This document shows, one piece after another, positions 52,885 to 59,251 of a stretch of 64,000 nt of DNA (positions within the stretch are counted from its first letter, which is position 1; each line of letters opens with the position of its first letter). The DNA is taken from assembly GCF_013389455.1 (NCBI RefSeq), contig NZ_CP058278.1, positions 2,232,001 through 2,296,000 on the forward strand, written 5' to 3'. The notes under the pieces were generated by a model. It was not told the origin of the DNA. It saw nothing but the letters and a program-made list of their open reading frames with translations, and searched no databases. This DNA comes from Flavobacterium inviolabile (GTDB taxonomy: Bacteria; Bacteroidota; Bacteroidia; Flavobacteriales; Flavobacteriaceae). Both the position numbers and the translations under genes were made by a program.

Positions 52885-54225
52885 CTTTTTCTTTTTGGCC
52901 GCTCTGGTTTTTTCCACCCCGCGGTTTCTTGGTTTGGTTTTTCGCGGAGTACGTTTTCCGGGACCACCAAGATTTACTTTTTTGTTTTTATCTGTTTTTT
53001 CATGAAAAGCACCGCCACCGTCAAGCTTCACCTTTTTCATCAGGAATTTAACTTTTTGCTGCTCTTTTTCAAATTCCAGTTTTTTCTCTTCAATTTTAAC
53101 GCCTTCCGGAATCGGTAACATTTCCAGTTCCTGCTCCATTAATAATTCGGCTTCCACCTGGAATTCTTCTTCTTTCGGCGCGATGATGCTAATGGCAATA
53201 CCATCTTTGTCTGCACGTCCGGTACGACCGATTCTGTGGATATATTGTTCGGGAACTTCCGAAAACTGCATGTTGATCACGTGGGTAATATCGGAAATAT
53301 CCAATCCACGCGCCATAATATCGGTAGTGACAATACCGCGTAATTCGCCTTCCTGGAATTTTGCCATCGTGTTCAAACGATAGTTCTGGGATTTATTGGA
53401 GTGAATAACGCCAAATTGTTCCGGGAAATCTTCTTCCAGATGTTCCATTAAAATATCGGCTACTCTTTTATTATTCACAAAAACCAGGATGCGTTCCAGG
53501 CTTTCATCGGCAGTTAGTAAATGCTTTAAAAGGTTAACTTTCGTCAGGAAGTTCGGCACATGGTAAGCTAATTGTTTAATCTTTTCCAGAGGTGTTCCGG
53601 ATTGTGCCAGCGATACTTCTTCCGGGAAATCAAAATAATCGTCCAAAAGCTCATCCACTTCTTCGGTCATGGTTGCCGAGAACAGGATATTCTGACGTTT
53701 GGGTTTCATCATCGCCAGGATGGATGTAATCTGGAAGCGGAATCCTAAATTCAGGATCTCATCAAATTCATCAATAACCAGTTTTTGCATTTCGTCAAAA
53801 CGAACCACATTGTCTAAAGCCAGATCCATTAAACGTCCCGGAGTGGCTACCAGGAAATCAATTCCTTCATAAACGGCTTTTTTCTGGGTGTTGATGTTTA
53901 CACCTCCGTAAACACCCAAAACCCGAACCGACATGTATCGGGTTAGTTTTTCGACTTCTTCGGCTACCTGAACCACTAATTCACGGGTAGGAACAATGAT
54001 GACTACTTTAGGGGTATGCGTTGGCGAAAACTTCCATTGTTTTAAGATCGGAAGTAAATAGGCAAACGTTTTACCGGTACCGGTTTGGGCAATTCCCATC
54101 ATATCACGTCCTGACATAATCACCGGGAAAGATTTTTCCTGAATAGGAGTAGGTGTTGTTAACCCTAAATCGTCTATAGCTTTTTGCAGGGATTTTGGAA
54201 GATTGAATTGCTCAAAAGTGGTCAT
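52879..54225 (-). CDS. DEAD-box ATP-dependent RNA helicase (RhlE-like)
   Basis: The protein has 448 residues with all superfamily 2 motifs: Q-motif region FEQFNLPKSLQKAI, motif I AQTGTGKTFAYLLP, Ia PTRELVVQV, Ib TPGRLMD, motif II VIDEFDEIL (DEFD in place of DEAD), motif III FSATM, motif IV ILVFVNNKR, motif V TDIMARGLDIS and motif VI YIHRIGRTGRAD. The C-terminal ~60 residues are Lys/Arg-rich (RTPRKTKPRNRG, AAKKKKK), a likely RNA-binding tail. It unwinds structured RNA in ribosome assembly or cold adaptation. It is monocistronic with a -7 element just upstream. Confidence 0.95.
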   Translation of the reverse strand: MTTFEQFNLPKSLQKAIDDLGLTTPTPIQEKSFPVIMSGRDMMGIAQTGTGKTFAYLLPILKQWKFSPTHTPKVVIIVPTRELVVQVAEEVEKLTRYMSVRVLGVYGGVNINTQKKAVYEGIDFLVATPGRLMDLALDNVVRFDEMQKLVIDEFDEILNLGFRFQITSILAMMKPKRQNILFSATMTEEVDELLDDYFDFPEEVSLAQSGTPLEKIKQLAYHVPNFLTKVNLLKHLLTADESLERILVFVNNKRVADILMEHLEEDFPEQFGVIHSNKSQNYRLNTMAKFQEGELRGIVTTDIMARGLDISDITHVINMQFSEVPEQYIHRIGRTGRADKDGIAISIIAPKEEEFQVEAELLMEQELEMLPIPEGVKIEEKKLEFEKEQQKVKFLMKKVKLDGGGAFHEKTDKNKKVNLGGPGKRTPRKTKPRNRGVEKTRAAKKKKK

Positions 54226-54242
54226 AAAGTCTGTATTTTCGG

Positions 54243-54250
54243 CAAAGATA
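54243..54250 (-). promoter_or_regulatory. -7 promoter element of the helicase gene
   Basis: TATCTTTG on the minus strand matches TAnnTTTG, 17 bp before the ATG at 54225. Confidence 0.5.
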
Positions 54251-54390
54251 CGATTTTATTGTTTTAGTACTGTTTTAAAGATTGGGAACGGGGTAATTGT
54301 TAAAAGACTGCGATTATGATATTGGGATGTAAATAACTTCTTTGATAATTGTAAAATAATTGTATTTATCGTGCTTTTAATCAGTGGTTT

Positions 54391-54632
54391 ATGAAATAGA
54401 AACTACTTTTCTTGGTATTTGTATGCTGTTCTTTTATGTCCGCTTTTTCGCAGGTAGCCCATCAGCGGCCTGATTTATCGGCCTGTAACAGTGAAGTTTT
54501 CGATTTAACGGTACAGACCCCGGTTATTCTGGGAGGTCAAAGCGGGATATTTCCGGATTGGAAAAAGGACTGTATTTTATTGGTATTACAACCGGAAATG
54601 CAGCTACTGTTCAGAAATTGATCATTAAATAA
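54391..54632 (+). pseudogene. decayed T9SS-exported protein gene (signal peptide plus sorting-domain end)
   Basis: The ATG at 54391 starts MK, then a TAG at codon 3, then continues in frame as KLLFLVFVCCSFMSAFSQVA, a clear signal peptide. It goes on with RPDLSACNSEVFDLTVQTPV and ILGGQ, a segment seen at the start of flavobacterial adhesin-like proteins. From about 54546 a different frame encodes DISGLEKGLYFIGITTG and then NAATVQKLIIK, ending at TAA 54630-54632. That is the end of a type A T9SS sorting domain. The N- and C-terminal pieces are joined by an internal deletion with a frame change, and the early stop confirms decay. A good terminator follows, which probably belonged to the intact gene. 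Confidence 0.72.
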
Positions 54633-54651
54633 TTCGAAATCATTTTACAAT

Positions 54652-54686
54652 AAAAAACCTGCTCCGATAATCGGGCAGGTTTTTTA
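54652..54686. terminator. bidirectional terminator after the decayed T9SS gene
   Basis: ACCTGC (54657-54662) pairs with GCAGGT (54675-54680), extended by CCGA/TCGG inside, with A6 before and T6 after. Confidence 0.78.
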
Positions 54687-54705
54687 TGATTGTTTAAAAC
54701 GTTTG

Positions 54706-55077
54706 TCACTGTTTTACATGAGTGTATAATTTGTTGACTATTAACCATTCGTTGTTGATCTTGGAGAGCGACAGAAAATCGTAATAATTGTATCCCAGCA
54801 TCGGGACATGGAGCTTTGCAATGGCATTATTGCCGATGATTTCTATACCAATGATTTCCATTTCGAATTTTTCTTCTAATTCGCTCGGACTTCTTCTGTT
54901 TTTAACGGTTACCAAATAATCGTCTAAGGATTTATAGAACACGTGACCTTCAATGTCACCAAACAGCATGGCATTGGGGTGAAATATTGCTTTCAGTTTT
55001 TGCACATCACCATCAAATATACCTTCAAAATATAAGGTGAGTACCTTTTGAACCGGGATTATTTCTGCTGAATACAT
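54706..55077 (-). CDS. NTF2-like (SnoaL / lumazine-binding type) protein
   Basis: The protein has 123 residues from the ATG at 55077; a GTG two codons upstream is possible. The pattern VQKVLTLYFEGIFDGDVQKL, then IFHPNAMLFGDIEGHVFYKS, and late paired strands (NAIAKLHVPMLGYNYYDFLS, WLIVNKLYTHVK) is the cone-shaped NTF2-like fold of the putative lumazine-binding family. These proteins bind small ligands or act as simple enzymes. It has no signal peptide. It lies 151 bp downstream of the SufR-like gene on the same strand, probably as a separate unit. No specific role is evident. Confidence 0.85.
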   Translation of the reverse strand: MYSAEIIPVQKVLTLYFEGIFDGDVQKLKAIFHPNAMLFGDIEGHVFYKSLDDYLVTVKNRRSPSELEEKFEMEIIGIEIIGNNAIAKLHVPMLGYNYYDFLSLSKINNEWLIVNKLYTHVKQ

Positions 55078-55228
55078 GGTCACTAAATATTAATTAGTAT
55101 TAAAGGTAAGCTAAAAAGACTAATAAATTGTAAACCAAAGTATTAAAAAAACAGTGGCGCTAAAGTGCAGGGAATCATATTGCAGGCAGTTGCCTTAAAA
55201 ACGCTTTGTTAAGGGGAACCGGAAGTAT

Positions 55229-55855
55229 TTATAGGGTGATTTTATACGCACACCGCTGGGCACCGGTTAATACGTGATCGATACGGGTAACGGTTACGGT
55301 ATCGCCAAGTATGGCCCGGAAGGTTTCCAGTTCCGATTTGCAGAATCCCTGGCATATTGTGGCGGCAGCGCAAATGGGGCAATGGTTTTCGAATAGTATA
55401 AAACCGTCTTCCTCCTGTGTGTAACCGGCCATATAACCTTCGCTGTTGCGAATCTGTGCCAGTATCCTGATCCGGTCTTCCAGTTCGTTTATACCTTCCA
55501 CGGCATGCAGGTATTTGCTGCGGCTTTCTTTGCTATAGGCTTCAATAACGGCATCGAGGGCACTTTCACCAAGTATTTCCTTTGTTTTCTGAATTAATTT
55601 TACCGTTAGTTCGGCATGCCTGTCCGGAAAACGCCCGTGACCGGAAGCGGTTAACGCCCAGATTTGCTGCGGCCTGCCTCTTCCTTTCGATTCGGTAGTG
55701 GCGGCAACCAAACCTTCACCGGCTAATCGCAGCATTTGAAAACGGGCACCTTCCGTGGTGACATTCAGTTCTTTTGCTACTATATTCAAAGGAAGGGAGC
55801 CCTGAGTTTTCAGGATCCACAAGGCTTTTTCATTATCCGGCAATTTTATTTCCAT
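55229..55855 (-). CDS. SufR-like winged-helix regulator with C-terminal cysteine cluster
   Basis: The protein has 208 residues from the ATG at 55855; a TTG three codons upstream is possible. The N-terminal winged helix (about residues 5-75) includes LPLNIVAKELNVTTEGARFQ and a wing segment ESKGRGRPQQIWALTASGHG. The C-terminal domain has ENHCPICAAATICQGFCKSE (four cysteines) and a later TGAQRCAYKI. This matches the DeoR/ArsR-type regulators related to SufR, which bind an Fe-S cluster and repress suf genes. It diverges from a DUF2480 gene, a family often found with suf genes in Flavobacteria. It probably senses Fe-S or redox status and controls itself and the divergent genes. Confidence 0.87.
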   Translation of the reverse strand: MEIKLPDNEKALWILKTQGSLPLNIVAKELNVTTEGARFQMLRLAGEGLVAATTESKGRGRPQQIWALTASGHGRFPDRHAELTVKLIQKTKEILGESALDAVIEAYSKESRSKYLHAVEGINELEDRIRILAQIRNSEGYMAGYTQEEDGFILFENHCPICAAATICQGFCKSELETFRAILGDTVTVTRIDHVLTGAQRCAYKITL

Positions 55856-55873
55856 AATAAACAAAGTGATTAT

Positions 55874-55903
55874 TTGGTTTATTAGGCAAAATTAATAATT
55901 TTG
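55874..55903 (+). promoter_or_regulatory. promoter of the DUF2480 / FMN-reductase operon
   Basis: TTG at 55874-55876, 19-bp spacer, TAATTTTG at 55896-55903, 42 bp before the ATG at 55945. It overlaps the divergent promoter; the two -7 elements form a perfect palindrome (55887-55903). Confidence 0.68.
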
Positions 55904-55915
55904 TATCACAAACAA
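55887..55915 (-). promoter_or_regulatory. promoter of the SufR-like gene, symmetric with the divergent one
   Basis: On the minus strand TTG (plus CAA 55913-55915), an 18-bp spacer, then TAATTTTG (55894 to 55887). CAAAATTA-A-TAATTTTG is a perfect inverted repeat around 55895 and a natural candidate operator for a dimeric regulator. Confidence 0.62.
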
Positions 55916-55944
55916 AAAATTAGTACTTTAAATGTGCGCAAATC

Positions 55945-56445
55945 ATGTCGGATAAAACAATTGTAAATAAAGTAACGGCATCGGGTATTCTGCGATTGGA
56001 TTTATTGCAGTACCAGCCGGATGTGGTGTTTGCTGATTTTGATATCAAAAACTATCTGTTTCAGGAGCTGGCGCTGATCGAAAAAGAATTCCGCATTGCG
56101 ATGGAAGCAATCGATTGGGAAGCATATCAGGGAAAAGCGGTTTCGGTTTACTGTTCTGTTGATGCCATAGTACCGCAATGGGTATATATGCTTGTTGCGG
56201 CAAGGCTTAAGCCGTATGCCTTTTCGGTAATATTTGGTTCGGAAAAGGAACATTATATAAAACTATGGGAAAACAGGCTGTTGCAGGCCGATTTAACCGG
56301 ATATGAAGGAGAAAAGGTGACTTTCAGGGCAAGCGAACACATACCGGAAGCGCTTTATATCACAGCAACGAATGTATTAGCCGGTAAGGTTGCCAGCCTT
56401 ATGTACGGAGAACCCGGATTACCGAAAATGATCCGGAAATATTAA
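55945..56445 (+). CDS. DUF2480-family protein
   Basis: The protein has 166 residues. INKVT-like start (TIVNKVTASGILRLDLLQYQ), FDIKNYLFQELALIEKEFR (about residues 32-50), WEAYQGKAVSVYCSVDAIVP followed by QWVYMLVAARLKPYAF (about 58-93) are the hallmarks of DUF2480. The family is Bacteroidota-specific and I recall it in or near suf (Fe-S assembly) operons, although no suf structural gene is in this window. It is cytoplasmic. The C-terminus (NVLAGKVASLMYGEPGLPKM) also fits the family. It diverges from a SufR-like regulator and precedes a flavoprotein gene by 16 bp. Confidence 0.85.
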   Translation: MSDKTIVNKVTASGILRLDLLQYQPDVVFADFDIKNYLFQELALIEKEFRIAMEAIDWEAYQGKAVSVYCSVDAIVPQWVYMLVAARLKPYAFSVIFGSEKEHYIKLWENRLLQADLTGYEGEKVTFRASEHIPEALYITATNVLAGKVASLMYGEPGLPKMIRKY

Positions 56446-56461
56446 TTAAAAGTAAAAACAA

Positions 56462-57010
56462 ATGAATGTATTGATATTTAACGGCGCATTGGAACGCAGA
56501 ACCACTGCCACCTCACATAAAATAGCGGATTATTTTAAAGAAAGTTTCGAAGCTAACGGAGCCGGAGTAACGGTGTTTAATTTACCCGATTCCGGAATTC
56601 CGCTTTTTGATGTTACGATCAGCGGCGTACCGAAGTCGGTGGAACTAATGGCCAATACGTTTCGCAATGCCGATGTGCATATCTGGCTGACACCGCTGTA
56701 TCATGGCGGCATGACCGGAGTAATGAAAAACTGTCTTGACTGGCTGGAAGTAAGTGCCAAAGAGCACAGTCCGTATTTAACCGATAAAACCATCGGTTTG
56801 GTTTGCTGGGCAGAAGGTGGTCATGCGGTGCAGGGCATCAACAATATGGACGCGGTGGCGAAATCACTGCGCGCCTGGACGCTGCCGTACAGCGTTCCGT
56901 TAATTCGTAAGGCAATATACGATGGCGACGGAGCCTTCTCGGAAGAAAGCCTTCAAAAATTTAATCAAATGATCAAATTGCTGCTCAATAGTAAATTAGC
57001 AGGGAAATAA
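56462..57010 (+). CDS. NADPH-dependent FMN reductase-family flavoprotein
   Basis: The protein has 182 residues with a flavodoxin-like fold. The phosphate-binding loop region is NGALERRTTATSHKIADYF (about residues 8-26), and the family signature TPLYHGGMTGVMKNCLDWLE (about 77-96) covers the flavin-binding P-x-Y-x-x-x-x-x-G-x-x-K-x-x-x-D-W pattern. A later LVCWAEGGHAVQGINNM is the third loop. Members reduce FMN, quinones or metal ions with NAD(P)H. It is co-transcribed with DUF2480 under the promoter shared with the SufR-like gene, so it could supply reducing power to Fe-S or iron chemistry (inference). Confidence 0.9.
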   Translation: MNVLIFNGALERRTTATSHKIADYFKESFEANGAGVTVFNLPDSGIPLFDVTISGVPKSVELMANTFRNADVHIWLTPLYHGGMTGVMKNCLDWLEVSAKEHSPYLTDKTIGLVCWAEGGHAVQGINNMDAVAKSLRAWTLPYSVPLIRKAIYDGDGAFSEESLQKFNQMIKLLLNSKLAGK

Positions 57011-57048
57011 AGGAACATTTATCAGGTCTGACATAACTTTGTAAATGT

Positions 57049-57085
57049 AAAGTGCCTATCTGTAACCAGGTAGGCACTTTTTTTA
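57049..57085 (+). terminator. intrinsic terminator after the FMN reductase gene
   Basis: AAAGTGCCTA (57049-57058) pairs with TAGGCACTTT (57071-57080), followed by TTTTA. A frame starting here (57052-57333) runs through the hairpin and is not a gene. Confidence 0.8.
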
Positions 57086-57185
57086 TGGAATGCCGTGAAA
57101 ACAACAATGTTTTGCGAAGAACCACCGGAACGTTAAATCGCAACATTTATTTGGGATTTAGTTTTTTATTTAGAATCATTCTTAT

Positions 57186-57193
57186 TAATTTTG
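57186..57193 (+). promoter_or_regulatory. -7 promoter element of the ankyrin/DUF2271/PepSY operon
   Basis: TAATTTTG matches TAnnTTTG, 78 bp before the ATG at 57272. No TTG is found 17-23 bp upstream. Confidence 0.42.
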
Positions 57194-57271
57194 CCCGACC
57201 GTACGATTTTACTTTGCTTTTAATCGGCGTAATCCATAAATATGCTAAATCAAATAGTCATGAATATAACA

Positions 57272-58744
57272 ATGAAACAGCTCTTTATCGCTTCGATAAC
57301 GTTCGCATCATTCACCTTACAGGCCCAGAATAATGTTTTCCTGGAAAGATCGTACTGGAAGAAAAATCCGGATGTAACGCAGATAAAAGCGGAAATAGCA
57401 AAAGGGAGCAACCCTTCACAGCTTAATGCCAATGCTTTCGATCCGGTTGTTTTTGCAATAGTTGAAGATACTGCAAACGATGCCGTAAAATTCCTGTTGG
57501 AACAAAAAGGAAATGATGTTAACAAGCTGACGCATGACGGTCGTACCTATATTTTCTGGGCGGCTTACAGAGGGAATACGGATTTAATGGAATACCTTTT
57601 AGCCAGAGGTGCCAAAACCAATGTACTGGACGATCACGGGTATACATACCTGAATTTTGCAGCAGCAAACGGTCAGTCCAATACCAAAGTATACGACCTG
57701 GCACTTAAAAACGGAGCGAATCTTAAAAAGGATCTGGACCATGATGGCGCGAATGCTTTATTGCTGATCGCACCACACGATAAAGATTTTACGTTGATTA
57801 ACTACTTTATCGGAAAAGGACTGGATATTAAAAGTACCGATGCAAACGGGAATACAGCTTTTAACTATGCGGCGAGAACCGGAAACATCACAACTTTAAA
57901 ACGCTTACTTGAAAAAGGGGTTACTTTTAACGATAATGCCATGATCTTTGCCAGCCAGGGTACGAGAAGCACTGCCAATACACTGGAATTATACCAGTAT
58001 CTGGAAAGCTTAAAAATCAAACCTACGGCTGTTTCGAAAAACGGACAAAACGCGTTGCATGCTATTGTTCGTAAAGACAAACAGGAGGACATCATCAAAT
58101 ATTTTATTGAAAAAGGTGTTGATATCAACCAGGCAGACCATGACGGAACAACAGCCTTTATGAATGCAGCTATGGCAAACAGTGATGTAGCGGTAATTAA
58201 TCTATTGGCAGCGTCCGTAAAAAATATCAACCAGGTTAATAAAAAAGGAATATCTGCTTTGGCTTTAGCCGTTCGCAGCAACACACCGGAAGTGGTACGT
58301 TTGTTAATTCAGAAAGGTGCCGATGTAAACGTTGCCGATGCTAACGGTGACAACCTGGCTTACTATTTGATCCAGTCGTACAATCCGCAAAAAGCAGAAG
58401 CTTTTGAAGCAAAACTGAAAGCACTGGAAGAAAAAGGATTTAAGGTAGCGACACCGCAAAAGAACGGAAATACATTATACCATCTGGCTGTAGCTAAAAA
58501 TGATTTATCTTTAATTAAATTAGTAGAGCGTTACAAAGTGGACGTTAATGCTAAAAATAAAGAAGGAATGACCGCTTTGCACAAGGCAGCCATGACGGCT
58601 CAGGATGCTGCTATTTTAAAACACCTGATGGCTTTGGGTGCTAAAAAAGATGCGGTTACCGAGTTTAAAGAAACGGCTTATGATTTAGCTTCCGAAAATG
58701 AAGCGCTTACAAAAAACAAGATTGCAATTGACTTTTTAAAATAA
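57272..58744 (+). CDS. secreted ankyrin-repeat protein
   Basis: The protein has 490 residues from the ATG at 57272, which begins the signal peptide MKQLFIASITFASFTLQAQ; another ATG 30 bases earlier would extend it. About twelve ankyrin repeats follow, e.g. DGRTYIFWAAYRGNTDLMEY, DHGYTYLNFAAANGQSN, NGNTAFNYAARTGNITTLKR, DGTTAFMNAAMANSDVAVIN, KGISALALAVRSNTPEVVRL and EGMTALHKAAMTAQDAAILK. The protein is therefore a periplasmic protein-binding solenoid. It is the first gene of a tight operon (4- and 11-bp gaps) with a DUF2271 protein and a PepSY-flavoprotein, so it may organise or protect partners of that redox system. Confidence 0.92.
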   Translation: MKQLFIASITFASFTLQAQNNVFLERSYWKKNPDVTQIKAEIAKGSNPSQLNANAFDPVVFAIVEDTANDAVKFLLEQKGNDVNKLTHDGRTYIFWAAYRGNTDLMEYLLARGAKTNVLDDHGYTYLNFAAANGQSNTKVYDLALKNGANLKKDLDHDGANALLLIAPHDKDFTLINYFIGKGLDIKSTDANGNTAFNYAARTGNITTLKRLLEKGVTFNDNAMIFASQGTRSTANTLELYQYLESLKIKPTAVSKNGQNALHAIVRKDKQEDIIKYFIEKGVDINQADHDGTTAFMNAAMANSDVAVINLLAASVKNINQVNKKGISALALAVRSNTPEVVRLLIQKGADVNVADANGDNLAYYLIQSYNPQKAEAFEAKLKALEEKGFKVATPQKNGNTLYHLAVAKNDLSLIKLVERYKVDVNAKNKEGMTALHKAAMTAQDAAILKHLMALGAKKDAVTEFKETAYDLASENEALTKNKIAIDFLK

Positions 58745-58748
58745 AAAA

Positions 58749-59240
58749 ATGAAAAACCTTTATAAAATAGTATTGGTACTGGCGCTGACACTTTGCTCCG
58801 GAATGAACATGATGGCGCAGAAAGGCGGTTCTACAAAATACAAATGTATGGTTCAGATGACCAACTATCCGGGTGAAGGTGCCTATATTGTTGTGTCGCT
58901 GATTGACCCGAAAGGTGCCTATGAAAAAACACTTTATGTGATGGGATCCGATAAAAAATGGTATAAGGATATTAAAGAATGGTATAAATTCCACTCTAAA
59001 AAACCGAGTAACATCAGTGCTATTACAGGTGCTTCCCTTTCCGGAGGAGAACGCAGCGTAACGGTACTGGAACTGGAAGATTCCAAAATCAATTCCGGTT
59101 ACAGCTTGCGATTTGAAACGGCTGTAGAGAACCAGGAATACAAAGTGAAAGACATCGAATTCCCGCTTACCACGGAAAATGTTTCCGGCAAAAATGACGG
59201 TACCGGCTATATCCGTTACGTACGTCTTAGTCCGAATTAA
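58749..59240 (+). CDS. DUF2271-family periplasmic protein
   Basis: The protein has 163 residues with a signal peptide ending near NMMAQ. The mature part has MTNYPGEGAYIVVSLIDPKG, GSDKKWYKDIKEWYKFHSKK and the conserved ITGASLSGGERSVTVLEL, characteristic of DUF2271. In Bacteroidota and Proteobacteria this family is found beside PepSY-containing membrane reductases and ApbE-type flavin transferases. The gene lies four bases after the ankyrin gene and 11 bases before the PepSY-flavoprotein gene. It probably works with that reductase in the periplasm; the reaction is not known. Confidence 0.85.
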   Translation: MKNLYKIVLVLALTLCSGMNMMAQKGGSTKYKCMVQMTNYPGEGAYIVVSLIDPKGAYEKTLYVMGSDKKWYKDIKEWYKFHSKKPSNISAITGASLSGGERSVTVLELEDSKINSGYSLRFETAVENQEYKVKDIEFPLTTENVSGKNDGTGYIRYVRLSPN

Positions 59241-59251
59241 TCAAAAGAAAT

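Noticed and set aside
57052..57333. 93-codon plus-strand frame after the FMN reductase
   Set aside because: It starts inside the terminator hairpin and overlaps the signal peptide region of the ankyrin gene in another frame.
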